Position numbers and translations under genes: made by a program
The notes under the pieces: model-generated
The model's database searches: none
Told to the model about the DNA's origin: nothing
Seen by the model: the letters and a program-made list of their open reading frames with translations, nothing else
Source of the DNA: Lolium rigidum
Taxonomy: Eukaryota; Streptophyta; Magnoliopsida; Poales; Poaceae
NCBI RefSeq assembly: GCF_022539505.1
Contig: NC_061510.1
Coordinates: forward strand, 395,046,249-395,110,248
Length of the DNA stretch: 64,000 nucleotides
Direction: 5' to 3'
In this document: piece by piece, positions 23,696 through 35,989 of the stretch
How positions within the stretch are numbered: position 1 is the stretch's first letter
How the letters are laid out: every line of letters begins with the position of its first letter

Positions 23696-24835
23696 TCCCG
23701 TGCCTGTCGCTGTCGTTTTGAAATCTCGTCTTTATTTTTCCATACCACTTCCTATCCCTCCGCTTTTCGACTTCTTTAGGATCTGCATATATGGCACACA
23801 GTTGTGTAATTGCCACGGCTTTTAGACTGTTGCATACATGACATATTCAGGTTGTTCTTAATTACCTTGCCCTTTCTTGTTGGTCATGTCCTGAAATGGA
23901 TTATGGCTCGAAGATGAGATTATGATCTGTGCTTCCTCTGTCCAAGAAATCACAGTTTAAAATATATTCAGAAAATATTCACCAATGCGTAGATGACATT
24001 ATGATCTGTGCTTCCTCCATCAAAGATGACATTATGATCTGTGGTTCTGGTTTAAAATACAATTCAGAAATTATTCACCGAGACGACTCAAATTTCATCA
24101 TGAGACCAATTTTGCAAATGAGTAAAAGTAAAACAGTGGGAAAACCTAGAATCAGCACTAATACAAAGATATCTAAGAAAATAGATGGAAATTATGCAAT
24201 AAAACATTGATTTTGAAGACTTCAGGGTTTAGGAAAGAACATAACTGCATACACACATCTTTGTTAAAACTTTTAAAACTGTCCTCAAACTAAACAATTT
24301 TTAATTACATAGAAACTTTCACCAATGTAAGAAATGTGTAGGTGCAAGTGCAATGTCTCCCTTAAGGATGCTTACTTCTCCAATCTTATTTCGCTCTACC
24401 AAAGCTATTTCTAGATCTGCATAGCAATATATACATTGCCAACTCCTGCAAAAATTGTAGTAATAAGAATTGACGGGAGAGGTGAACAGATAATGGTCCT
24501 AGAGACTACAAAAAGAAATATTAAAACTACTTGGATTAGCAGCGTTACATAGATTTTTATTATGAACATTTGTCCGTGCAAATCGTAGCTGTGAGCCGGC
24601 CTCTAATCAAAAATGCAATAAACAGTTCCCATATATCCGGGGAACAAAACATTGAGCAATTGAAAAAACCCGACCATACATGTTGGCGTTGTTCACTTTG
24701 AACATCTGAAAGTACTGTACTTCAGTTGGGGAACAACATACTCATGGAATGGAATTGGAATCCTAGAAAAACAATCTAAGCACAACTGAGAGTAGGCAGT
24801 CATGAAATAGTAAATAGAGGATACCAAACCTGAGA
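23696..24835. other. Unassigned AT-rich DNA with a short diverged tandem repeat
   Basis: No gene is recognised. Bases about 23911-24085 contain diverged repeats built on GATGACATTATGATCTGTG followed by a TTTAAAATA...TTCAGAAA...ATTCACC block, present two to three times. The rest is featureless at this level. Confidence 0.5.
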
Positions 24836-25260
24836 GTTGGAGGGACGCGGGTTGCATTGCTGATGGAGCCTCACACAAATTTAACGGTACACTGAATCCT
24901 TCCGGATCCAGGTCGCCGTTGCTGGGTCGTTTCTGCTCTGGCACGCACGGCGGAACCCGTCGTCGTTGTGCCGGCGCCCAGCCTGGGGCAGGGCTCCATC
25001 GGATCTGGGAGGCTGACGATCAACCTCGGCAGCGGTGATCCTCGGATCTGGAAGGCTGGTGATCGATTCATCGATCGCAGGCTCGCGGCTGCTACGGCAT
25101 TGCGGAGGATGGCCGCGGTGGCGGCGGTTCCTCGGTGTAGGCCTGCAGTGTGTGAGTGTGGGACGGAGAAAAGGATGCCCACGAGGCCACGATCTGTGGG
25201 CGAGGGGATTAGGCGTTGTACCACCCGGTGTTCCGCTCCGTCAAACATGGAATGAGTTTT
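24836..25260 (-). other. GC-rich gene-fragment-like island
   Basis: The minus strand has a 125-codon frame (25248-24871, MFDGAEHRVVQRLIP) inside a GC-rich patch surrounded by AT-rich DNA. The sequence then passes through CTCTCAG|GTTTGG near 24832, which looks like an exon-intron edge. No domain is recognised. It could be a first exon, a transposon-captured fragment or a non-coding transcript. Confidence 0.25.
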
Positions 25261-27149
25261 GATCGTGCGATGCAGATCGTTTAACGGCCCGGATGATTTG
25301 GATCAGAGCCTCTCTCTTTTAATAGTAGTGGTGATGGTGATGTAGGAGATATATACCGGTATGTTTAAACAATTTCATTTGAATTCACAGTCACGGGAAG
25401 AGTGCAAAAGGAGATCCTCACGTGGGCAAATCCAGTTTCCTGTACAAATAAACATGAAATTTTAGTGCACCGAAGATAAATCGGGAACAGTCAGCCACGT
25501 AAGTAACACTAGCAAAGAAAGCCGCGCCCATTGTGGTTGCAAGTTGAAGAACAAAAGGTAGGCCTTTTTTAGAATATGTTGCATAGTTTCAATAGGAGAA
25601 GACATTGTGAACAAAATTGTTTACTTGAGGAATTTATTTATAAAATTACAACACATGTAGTTAAGTTTTGAACAATTTGAGTCTGCAGCCATGAAAATGA
25701 GGAATATGAAGGCAGGAAGCCATCCCATGCTTTTATCTCTTATCGGCTCATGTTGGACATGTCAAATATTAGACATCGTAATTAAGGGGAAAAGAATGGG
25801 CTATCACTGCCAATATGCCATTGAATAAATCCACAGCACATAGTGCACTGATGAATATTTATAATTGTTGCCGCAAATTGGAAGTATGGGTATTATCTTA
25901 CTTATTAGTGTGTGCAATCATGCAAATTTACCAGTCGTCTCAGTATTCTTGCATGTAAAATGAAGACAGAACCATGTGCCTGGTGTGATAAAGAATCATA
26001 AAGAGTATTCTCTATTGATGTAGCTGGAATAGAGTAAGAAACCTACTCGGGCTAAATCAATGCGAAGAGCACATGTCCTAACTGGTAGAAATAAAATACA
26101 CCTCAGCTATTATTACCTGTAGATATCTAAATATGTACTCACATCAGGTGGAAGACAAATACAACAGACACGCTGGAGGGCTACTATGTATTGTCGATTT
26201 TTTTTATACTCGGAAGCGACGATCCCAGTAGTGTCCAGTTCAAAAAATAAGAGCGACAGTAGATTGCAACATGAGAAATAGTTGAGGTGCTCATGGAGAA
26301 TTAACTATTGAGTTTTTCTCCTGCTTTCTTACATTTTGTATGCTCGTGGAGAACTAACTAACAGTAAGGGTTTCATTAGTAATTGCACTGACCTGTCCAG
26401 CCTCAGTATCATCATCATATTCTACATGAAAGCAATAATGATTCAGAAACAGTTTCGAGTCTCACAAAGTCTAACGGGAGTAGTAAAATAAAAAAAATAG
26501 CTAAATAGCTAAAAAAATGGAAGATGAACAAAACACAGCTGACTCCCACTGCAAGAGAACAATCTACATAAAAAATCAGAAAACATATGCAAGAAGAAAC
26601 ATGGATGCAAAGAATCTTATGGTGTTTTGGCAGGCCAAAGCCTAAGGGGCAATATATCGTGTAGGTACCATTACATCTCTATATATACTGCATAAGGTTT
26701 ACGCCACGTAGTGCCTATGCATCTTTAGTACGTATACGGTCAGTATCAACAAATGTATGCATGTGTTTGATGGCTAACGGATTACTACTGGACTGCCAAA
26801 TTTTAAAATCAGTATCTCTGAACATGTGTTAGAACTAAGATGAGACATATAATGCACGCAAGAATTAGATGAATTTCTGAACAGCTGTTAGAACAGGGAC
26901 ACATGCCTACACCCTTCTTGCCGGAAGTACATCTGGCTGGGGCGATGAAAAGAAGACAGTGGAAGGAGAAAATGGTCGTCGACGCTGCCGGGCACCGGTG
27001 GGACAGAATGCACATGGACTTAAGACAGACCCGCGCTTGAGGCCACCGTTTCCCGTTGAGTTTTCGATGTCCAACGCCACACAGATGCCCGAGATGGCTC
27101 CGGGCGTTGCTCGAATCGTAGAACTTGAGAGAATGTTGATCCTACCTTT
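25261..27149. other. Unassigned intergenic DNA
   Basis: AT-rich, with no open frame of note, no clear TIR pair and no LTR recognised. A GC-richer block at about 26940-27130 has no recognisable coding content. Confidence 0.5.
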
Positions 27150-27187
27150 AGCTCCTCGTTGGGTTCGACACTCTTACTTATCGAAAA
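27150..27187 (+). repeat. Fragment resembling the LTR 3' region of element A's family
   Basis: GCTCCTCGTTGGGTTCGACA and the following ACTCTTACTTATCGAAAA match the reverse complement of 15471-15507, about 40-75 bp from the end of A's LTR. Element C appears to have inserted here. The LTR remainder expected on the far side of C is not seen, which points to a rearranged right flank. Confidence 0.5.
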
Positions 27188-27196
27188 GGCTACACG

Positions 27197-27201
27197 CGAT
27201 C
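27197..27201. repeat. Left target-site duplication candidate of element C (CGATC)
   Basis: These are the five bases before the LTR start. No matching copy is found at the right side, where the 3' LTR is rearranged. Confidence 0.4.
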
Positions 27202-28785
27202 TGATACGTCTCCAACGTATCGATAATTTCTTATGTTCCATGCTACTTTATTGATGATACCTACATGTTTTATACATACTTTATGTCATATTTATGCATT
27301 TTCACTAACCTATTAACGAGATGCCGAAGAGCCAGTTGCTGTTTTCTGCTGTTTGTGGTTTTAGAAATCCTAGTAAGGAAATATTCTCGGAATTGGACGA
27401 AATCAACGCCCAGGATCTTATTTTTCCACGAAGCTTCCAGAAGTCCGGAGAGGAAACAAAGTGGGGCGACGAGGCAGCCACACACCAGGGCGGCGCGGCC
27501 CAGGCCCTGGCCGCGCCGGCCTGTGGTGTGGGCCCCTCGTAGCGCCCCCTGACCTACCCTTCCGCCTACATAAGCCTTCGTCGAGAATAACTCCAGTACC
27601 GAGAGCCACCATACGGAAAACCTTCCAGAGACGCCGCCGCTAATCCCATCTCGGGGGATTCAGGAGATCGCCTCCGGCACCCTGCCGGAGAGGGGAATCA
27701 TCTCCCGGAGGACTCTTCACCGCCATGGTCGCCTCCGGAGTGATGAGTGAGTAGTTCACCACTGGACTATGGGTCCATAGCAGTAGCTAGATGGTCGTCT
27801 TCTCCTAATTGTGCTATCATTGTTGGATCTTGTGAGCTGCCTAACATGATCAAGATCATCTATCTGTCATGCTACATGTTGCGTTTGTTGGGATCCGATG
27901 AATAATGAATGCTATGTTATGTTGATTATCAATCTATCATCTATGTGTTGTTTATGATCTTGCATGCTCTCCGTTGCTAGTAGAGGCTCGGCCAAGTTTT
28001 TGCTTGTAACTCCAAGAGGGAGTATTTATGCTCGATAGTGGGTTCATGTCTCCATTAAATCTGGGAGTGACGTAAACCTCTAAGGTTGTGGATGTGCTGT
28101 TGCCACTAGGGATAAAACATCAATGCTATGTCTAAGGATATATTTGTTGATTACATTACGCACCATACTTAATGCAATTGTCTGTTGTTTGCAACTTAAT
28201 ACTGGAGGGGGTTCGGATGATAACCTGAAGGTGGACTTTTAGGCATAGATGCATGCTGGATAGCGGTCTATGTACTTTGTCGTAATGCCCAATTAAATCT
28301 CACAATACTCATCATAACATGTGTGTGCATGGTCATGCCCTCTTTATTTGTCAATTGCCCAACTGTAATTTGTTCACCCAACATGCTTATTCTTATGGGA
28401 GAGACACCTCTAGTGAACTGTGGACCCCGGTCCATTCTTTTACATCGAATACAATCTCATCGCAATAATCGTTCTACTCGTTTTCTCGCAAACATCATCA
28501 TCCACACTATACATCTAATCCTTTGTTACAGCAAGCCGGTGAGATTGACAACCTCACTCGTCACGTTGGGGCAAAGTAATTTGGTTGTGTTGTGCAGGTT
28601 CCACGTTGGCGCCGGAATCCTCGGTGTTGCGCCGCACTACACTCCGCCGCCATCAACCTTCAACGTGCTTCTTGGCTCCTACTCGGTTCGATAAACCTTG
28701 GTTTCTTACTGAGGGAAAACTTGCCGCTGTACGCATCACACCTTCCTCTTGGGGTTCCCAACGGACGCGTGCTGTACGCGTATCA
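27202..28785 (+). repeat. 5' LTR of element C
   Basis: 1584 bp from TGATACGTCTCCAACG to TACGCGTATCA. The GC hairpin is at 27490-27521. A weak TATA-like CTACATAAGCC sits at about 27563-27575. Diagnostic variants (ATTGTGCTATCATTG; CGGAGTGTAGTGCGG on the reverse strand) are shared with the inverted segment 32871-33848. Confidence 0.93.
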
Positions 28786-28796
28786 AGCACTTTTTC

Positions 28797-28814
28797 TGGC
28801 GCCGTTGCCGGGGA
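28797..28814 (+). other. Primer binding site of element C (tRNA-Asp)
   Basis: TGGCGCCGTTGCCGGGGA, 11 nt after the LTR end. Confidence 0.9.
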
Positions 28815-28990
28815 GATCAAGACACGCTACAAGGGGAATCTCCACCTCCAATCTCTTTACTTTGTTTTTTCTTGCTTTACTTTTATTTACTACTTTGTTT
28901 GCTACACTATATCGAAAACACACAAAAAATTAGTTACTTGTTTTACTTTACTTAATATCATGCATGTTTTTATTTCACTAGTTAAGTATA

Positions 28991-29731
28991 ATGGAAAGTA
29001 ACAGTGAGCTTTTGAAGCTATTTCCTGAGTTAAGACATGGATTGTTTGATGCGAAAATTAAAAAACCTATTGAACCTTATTTGCATGCTAGTAGCAATGT
29101 TATTAGTATGAACACTATTATTTCTAAAGCTATGGAAGAATCTAAGCTTGGGGAAGCTGGTTTTGATGAGCATGATATTTTTAGTCCCCCAAACATTGAG
29201 GAGAAAATTTTCTTTGATGATACTTCGCCTCCTATTTATGATGATTATAATGATAGTGGTCTTTTGGTGCCTCCTACTATGGAGAGTAAATTTTATTATG
29301 ATTATACTGTGCCTCCTACACTTGATGAGAATAATAATGATAGCTACTTTGTTGAATTTGCTCCCACTACAACTAATAAAATTGATTATGCTTATGTGGA
29401 GAGTAATAATTTTGTGCATGAGACTCATGATAAGAATGTTTCATTTGATAGTTATATTGTTGAGTTTGCTCATGATGCTACTGGATATTATTATGAGAGA
29501 GGAAAATATGGTTGTAGAAACTCTCATGTTACTAAAACACCTCTCTTTTTGCTGAAAATCTTGAAGTTGCGCTTGTCTAGTCTTTCTATGCTTGTTGCAT
29601 TATGCTTCATGAACTTGTTTATTTACAAGATTCCTTTTCATAGGAAGTGGGTTAGACTTAAATGTGTTTTGAATTTGCTTTTTGATGCTCTCTTTTGCTT
29701 CAACTCTTATTTCTTGGGAGTGCATCATTAA
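28991..29731 (+). CDS. Unclassified ORF of element C
   Basis: 246 codons, uninterrupted, starting about 175 nt after the PBS where gag normally lies. The N-terminal two thirds is acidic and Asp/Asn/Tyr-rich with loose internal repeats (DDTSPPIYDDYND; YDYTVPPTLDENNND; SYIVEFAHDATG). The C-terminal part is basic and hydrophobic, with two candidate membrane segments (about 183-212, around KILKLRLSSLSMLVALCFMN, and about 222-243) separated by a basic loop (HRKWVRLK). No Retrotrans_gag core, CCHC knuckle or protease motif is seen. Function unknown. An intact frame in an otherwise coding-free element suggests selection or youth. Confidence 0.65.
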   Translation: MESNSELLKLFPELRHGLFDAKIKKPIEPYLHASSNVISMNTIISKAMEESKLGEAGFDEHDIFSPPNIEEKIFFDDTSPPIYDDYNDSGLLVPPTMESKFYYDYTVPPTLDENNNDSYFVEFAPTTTNKIDYAYVESNNFVHETHDKNVSFDSYIVEFAHDATGYYYERGKYGCRNSHVTKTPLFLLKILKLRLSSLSMLVALCFMNLFIYKIPFHRKWVRLKCVLNLLFDALFCFNSYFLGVHH

Positions 29732-32310
29732 AATTACTGAGCCCATCTTAATGGCTATAAAGAAAGCACTTCTTGGGAGATAACCCATGTGTTTATTTTG
29801 CTACTGTTTTGTTGAGTCTTGGAAGTTGTTAATACTGTAGCAACCTCTCCTTATCTTAGTTTTGTTGCATTGTTGTGCAAAGTAAAGTCTTTGATAGTAA
29901 GGTTCATACTAGATTTGGATTACTGCACAGAAATAGATTTCTTGCTGTCACGAATCTGGGCTGAATTATCTGTAGGTAACTCAGAAAATTCTGCCAATTT
30001 ACGTGAGTGATCCTCAGATATGTACGCAACTTTCATTCAATTTGAGCATTTTCATTTGAGCAAGTCTGGTGCCTCTTAGAAATTCGTCTTTACGGACTGT
30101 TCTGTTTTGGCAGATTGTGCCTTTTATTTCACATTGCCTGTTTTGCTATGCTTGATGGATTTTTCTATTCCATTAACTTTCAGTAGCTTTGTGCAATGTC
30201 CAGAAGTGTTAACAATGATTATGTCACCTCTGAACATGTGAATTTTTATTGTGCACTAACCCTCTAATGAGTTGTTTTGAGTTTGGTGTGGAGGAAGTTT
30301 TCAAGGATCAAGAGAGGAGGATGATACAATATGATCAAGGAGAGTGACAGCTCTAAGCTTGGGGATGCCCCGTGGTTCACCCCTGCATATTTCAAGAAGA
30401 CTCAAGCATCTAAGCTTGGGGATGCCCAAGGCATCCCCTTCTTCATCGACAACATTATCAGGTTCCTCTAGTGAAACTATATTTTTATTCTGTCACATCT
30501 TATGTACTTTGCTTGGAGCGTCTGTTTGTTTTTGTTTTTGTTGTTGTTTGAATAAGATGGATCCTAGCATTCATTGTGTGGGAGAGAGACACGCTCCGCT
30601 GTTGCATATGGACAAATATGTCCTTAGGCTTTACTCATAGTGTTCATGGCGAAGGCTGAACTGCTTCGTTAATTGTTATATGGTTGGAAACAGGAAATGC
30701 TACATGTGGTAATTGGTAAAATGTCTTGAATAATTTGATACTTGGCAATTGTTGTGCTCATGTTTAAGCTCTTGCATCATATACTTTGCACCTTTTAATG
30801 AAGAAATACATAGAGCTTGTTAAAATTTGGTTTGCATGATTGGTCTCTCTAAGGTCTAGATATTTTCTAGTAAGGGTCGAACAACAAGGAAGACGGTGTA
30901 GAGTCTTATAATACTTACAATATGTCTTTTATGTAAGTTTTGCTGTACCGGTTCATACTTGTGTTTGTTTCAAATAACCTTGCTAGCCTAAACCTTGTAT
31001 CGAGAGGGAATACTTCTTATGCATCCAAATCCTTGAGCCAAACACTATGCCACTTGTGTCCACCATACCTACCTACTACATGGTATTTCTCCGCCATTCC
31101 AAAGTAAATTGCTTGAGTGCTACCTTTAAATTTTTATCCTTTATCTTTGCAATATATAGCTCATGGGACAAATAGCCTAAAAACTATTGTGGTATTGAAT
31201 ATGTACTTATGCTTTTTATTTCTTATAAGTTGCTTGTTGTGCGATAACCATGTTCCTGGGGACGCCATCAACTACTCTTTGTTGAATATCATGTGAGTTG
31301 CTATGCATGTTCGTATTGTCTGAAGTAAGGGCGATTTACCATGAGTTGAATGGTTTGAGCATGAATATTGTTAGAGAAGAACATTGGGCCGCTAACTAAA
31401 GCCATGATCCATGGTGGAAGTTTCAGTTTTGGACAACTATCCTCAATCTCTTATGAGAAAATTAATTGTTGTTGAATGCTTATGCATTAAAGAGGAGTCC
31501 ATTATCTGTTGTCTATGTTGTCCCGGTATGGATGTCTAAGTTGAGAATAATCAAAAGCGAGAAATCCAACGCGAGCTTTCTCCTTAGACCTTTGTACAGG
31601 CGGCATAGAGGTACCCCTTTGTGATACTTGGTTAAAACATATGTATTGCAGTGATAATCCAGGTAATCCGAGCTAATTAGGAAAAGGTGCGGGCACTATT
31701 AGTATACTATGCATGAGGCTTGCAACTTGTAGGATATAATTTACATAACACATATGCTTTATTACTACCGTTGACAAAATTGTTTCTTGTTTTCAAAATC
31801 AAAGCTCTAGCACAAATATAGCAATCGATGCTTCCCTCTGCGAAGGGCCTTTCTTCTACTTTTATGTTGAGTCAGTTCACCTATTTCTCTCCATCTCAAG
31901 AAGCAAACACTTGTGAACTGTGCATTGATCCCTACATACTTGCATATTGCACTTGTTATATTACTTTGCATTGACAACTATCCATGAGATATACATGTTA
32001 CAAGTTGAAAGCAACCGCTGAAACTTAATCTTCCTTTGTGTTGCTTCAATGCCTCTACTATGAAATTATTGCTTTATGAGTTAACTCTTATGCAAGACTT
32101 ATTGATGCTTGTCTTGAAAGTACTATTCATGAAAAGTCTTTGCTATATGATTCAATTGTTTACTCATTGCATTAACATTGCTTCGAATCGATGCATTCAT
32201 TACATGTGCTTACAATAGTATGATCAAGATTATGATGGCATGTCACTTCAGAAATTATCTTTGTTATCGTTTACCTACTCGGGACGAGCAGGAACTAAGC
32301 TTGGGGATGC
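29732..32310 (+). other. Non-coding tail of element C with repeated polypurine motifs
   Basis: Colinear with the tails of B and D. The polypurine motif CTAAGCTTGGGGATGC occurs three times: at 30351-30371, at 30407-30427, and at 32294-32310 directly before the 3' LTR. The second copy forms a perfect hairpin (GGGGATGCC CAA GGCATCCCC, about 30418-30438). No ORF is credible here. Confidence 0.75.
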
Positions 32311-32870
32311 TGATACGTCTCCAACGTATCGATAATTTCTTATGTTCCATGCTACTTTATTGATGATACCTACATGTTTTGTACATACTTTATGTCATAT
32401 TTATGCATTTTCCGGCACTAACCTATTAACGAGATGCCGAAGAGCCAGTTGTTTTCTGCTATTTTTGGTTTCAGAAATCCTAGTAAGGAAATATTCTCGG
32501 AATTGGACGAAATCAACGCTCAGGATCTTATTTTTCCACGAAGCTTCCAGAAGTCCAGAGAGGAAACGAAGTGGGGCGACGAGGCAGCCACACACCAGGG
32601 CGGCGCGGCCCGTGCCCCGGCCGCGCCGGCCTGTGGTGTGGGCCCCTCGTGGCGCCCCCGACCTACCCTTCCGCCTACATAAGCCTTCGTCGAGAATAAC
32701 TCCGCATCGAGAGCCACGATACGGAAAACCTTCCGGAGACGCCGCCGCCGCCAATCCCATCTCGGGGGATTCAGGAGATCGCCTCCGGCACCCTGCCGGA
32801 GAGGGGAATCATCTCCCGGAGGACTCTTCACCGCCATGGTCGCCTCCGGAGTGATGAGTGAGTAGTTCAC
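32311..32870 (+). repeat. 3' LTR of element C, proximal part in normal orientation
   Basis: 560 bp from TGATACGTCTCCAACG to GAGTAGTTCAC, matching 27202-27759 of the 5' LTR. It includes the GC hairpin (32600-32631). It stops abruptly and is followed by the inverted distal part. Confidence 0.9.
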
Positions 32871-33848
32871 TGATACGCGTACATCACGCGACCGTTGGGA
32901 ACCCCAAGAGAAAGGTGTGATGCGTACAGCGGCAAGTTTTCCCTCAGTAAGAAACCAAGGTTTATCGAACCAGTAGGAGCCAAGAAGCACGTTGAAGGTT
33001 GATGGCGGCGGAGTGTAGTGCGGCGCAACACCAGGGATTCCGGCGCCAACATGGAACCTGCACAACACAACCAAAATACTTTGTCCCAACGTAACAGTGA
33101 GGTTGTCAATCTCACCGGCTTGCTGTAACAAAGGATTAGAAGTATAGTGTGGATGATGATTGTTTGCAGAAAACAGTAGAACGAGTATTGCAGTAGATTG
33201 TATTCGATGTAAAGGAATGGACCGGGGTCCACAGTTCACTAGAGGCGTCTCTCCCATAAGAATAAGAATGTTGGGTGAACAAATTACAGTTGGGCAATTG
33301 ACAAATAAAGAGGGCATGACCATGCACATACATGTTATGATGAGTAGTGTGAGATTTAATTGGGCATTACGACAAAGTACATAGACCGCTATCCAGCATG
33401 CATCTATGCCTAAAAAGTCCACCTTCAGGTTATCATCCGAACCCCTTCCAGTACTAAGTTGCAAACAACAGACAATTGCATTAAGTATGGTGCGTAATGT
33501 AATCAACACATACATCCTTAGACATAACATCAATGTTTTATCCCTAGTGGCAACAGCACATCCGAAACCTTAGAACTTTCTGTCACTGTCCCAGATTTAA
33601 TGGAGGCATGAACCCACTATCGAGCATAAATACTCCCTCTTGGAGTTACAAATAAAAACTTGGCCAGAGCCTCTACTAGTAATGGAGAGCATGCAAGATC
33701 ATAAACAACACATAGATAATAGATTGATAATCAACATAACATAGCATTCTCTATTCATCGGATCCCAACAAACACAACATGTAGCATTACAGATAGATGA
33801 TCTTGATCATGTTAGGCAGCTCACAAGATCCAACAATGATAGCACAAT
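32871..33848 (-). repeat. Inverted distal part of an LTR, probably element C's own 3' LTR
   Basis: 978 bp beginning exactly at the LTR terminus (TGATACGCGTAC, the reverse of TACGCGTATCA). It corresponds to 27808-28785 of C's 5' LTR, also 978 bp. Only 48 bp (27760-27807) are missing between the two parts. Diagnostic variants are those of C, not those of B, D or the solo LTRs. Confidence 0.85.
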
Positions 33849-34160
33849 CACTACAACAAGACAGAGCTTTGGTAACACAACCATGTAACACATAGTAAAA
33901 TATGTTACAGGTAACATTACAGTAACACAACATTTGTGTGCCAACGACTGTCTGTAACACAAACCGTATAAGGCACAAAAAGGTGTTACAGGGATACCAA
34001 CGTAGTAACAGATAAGTATGTGTTAGAGGTGATCTGTTACAAGTATTTTGACATAGTAACACGTAGGTGTGTGTTGGTGGGCGTGTGTTACAAGCTTACC
34101 TGGAAGTAACACATAATCATGTGCTCGACCATAGTGTTACAAGCCCTATTATAGGGGCCA
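33849..34160. repeat. CACTA TIR and subterminal repeats
   Basis: The terminus is CACTACAACAAG. Repeated GTAACAC and TGTTACA motifs then occur every 20-40 bp in both orientations. In En/Spm such repeats bind the accessory protein. Confidence 0.75.
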
Positions 34161-35989
34161 ATAAAAGAGCTGCAATTAATTGCATGTCTATATCACCATT
34201 ACCTTGCACATAGGGTCCACTTGTCAATGTTACACATTTTTCGTAAATATAGTATTGACCAAATTTTATGCAAAGTTTGGATAAGTCGAAGACTATACAT
34301 GCCAAATGCACACTTAAAATTTAGCATTTAAAATTAAGTAATTGGCGTCAATACTCATGAAGGAACGGAAGACCGACGGCAAATGAGGGCATACATGTTG
34401 AATTGTACAGAGGTACGTTTCTAAATTTGAAAAGGTAGCCATTTTAAATTTTTAAAAAATTCTGGGTTAGTGTAAAAAAATTACGATCTAAAAGTTATAC
34501 TCCTAATTTGTAAAAAAATCATCCCCCTCAATTCCAAATTAATTGACTCACATTTTTCTAGACACGTTTCTAAAAAAATCTGAGTAGAAAAATTCAAATC
34601 AATTAATTTAAAACAAAGAGATTATATAACTAGGCATGTAAGGCCTTCCGGCTACTACTTTGGATCAGGTTAGCCCAGTAGTTATAAAAGATGCAGCCTA
34701 AAACTTTGTATGGTTGGACTCATAGACCTGCCGCTACTAGCGTACTACTTTGGGTCAGATTAGGCCAAAATTTATAAGGGATTCAGCCCAAAGCTGATGC
34801 GTTAAACATTTATTTAATCTAATCTCAATAACGCAAAACCAGGAGTAATGGTAAGTCACTTTGATGTGCACTGCGATTTCAACCCCGGATTACAGCTTGC
34901 TTGCACGCGGTAGGTGCTATCTTGGAGCCCCTTTGGTTTCACGGACCGGGACAGCCCTCCGGCCCGCCTTGTCCTAGGACCAGGATTGTTAGCACCCAGC
35001 TGCAAGTGCAAGGCACAAATCACACACCCACAGTTTCATAAGAATTGAATCATACGTTCAGGTTTTCACACAGAACAAACATCGCACATACTTAAAACGT
35101 CCACTCAGCAAGACATAACAATTCTTTAACAAGTCTAGCTGGTCCAGCACATACTTAAAACGTCCATTTCAGCAAGACATAACAATTCTTTAACAAGTCT
35201 AGCTGGTCCAACGAAAATCTGTCATACATGAGGCTTAACTTAGTAGCAATTTTCTGAATTTTTCCAAGCTTCAGGTTCAAAGAGCAAAAACTATGCTAAC
35301 ATATGAAAGTTCACTAATAGAACCCATAGCTTCATGCGCCAGTTCAGAAATATCCTTCTAATCTCCACATGCAAAATTTGTCAGGTAGGCACAACCTGAA
35401 AAACACCTGGTTGCTCTGCAAATCAAAAACCAACAGACAAACTTGTTTAAAAAAGAACATAGACAAAGTGAAGAGAGAATCGTATACCAAGTATTACTTA
35501 TCTAATAACCTAGTACAGTAACTTCTAGTCGGATGTGGCATATACAGAACAATGATCTTGTTAGATTAATGACGCATGTACACGATCTGGGCTCGCCATT
35601 GTTTGTACACGATCTGTATATGTACTACTTGACCGGATATAAAGTGATAAACATAACATTTTCTCCTCATTGCTTGATTTGTACGTGTACTGAGTACTAG
35701 ATAGATGGTACATCTTTTCTTGCCGTATATGTTGTGAACATGGCGTGCAAGTGGTATTGGTGGCTGTATATGCAAAGCTACAGAAAAATACGGAGTAGTT
35801 AAATTCTCCTACGTGAAACGGTTCAAGATGTATCTCTACGAAAAGGAAACTACAGCCTGAACTTTTAGTTGTGCCTAAACGTTTGCCTCATATTCTCAAC
35901 GGAGTAAATGGCACACCTAAAATACGAAATCACATAAGAAAAATCATCTAAATCTACGCGAACCATGAGCAAGATGATCATTCAGTAAA
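34161..35989. other. Internal non-coding part of CACTA element 1
   Basis: AT-rich, no coding frame. It contains a direct duplication of about 62 bp: 35086-35147 and 35149-35210 (ACATACTTAAAACGTCCA...GTCTAGCTGGTCCA), with only a few differences. Confidence 0.55.

Larger units (their letters stand above)
27202..33848 (+). mobile_element. Element C: non-autonomous Athila-like LTR retrotransposon with rearranged 3' LTR
   Basis: 5' LTR 27202-28785, tRNA-Asp PBS 28797-28814, one ORF of unknown type 28991-29731, conserved non-coding tail 29732-32310, then a 3' LTR whose first 560 bp are in place while the last 978 bp are inverted. It has no gag, protease or polymerase. It shares LTRs, PBS and tail with B and D but not their ORFs. 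A CACTA end follows directly at 33849. Confidence 0.88.

Noticed and set aside
32520..33533. 337-codon minus-strand open frame
   Set aside because: It runs through LTR sequence across the inversion junction; it is an accidental reading of LTR DNA.
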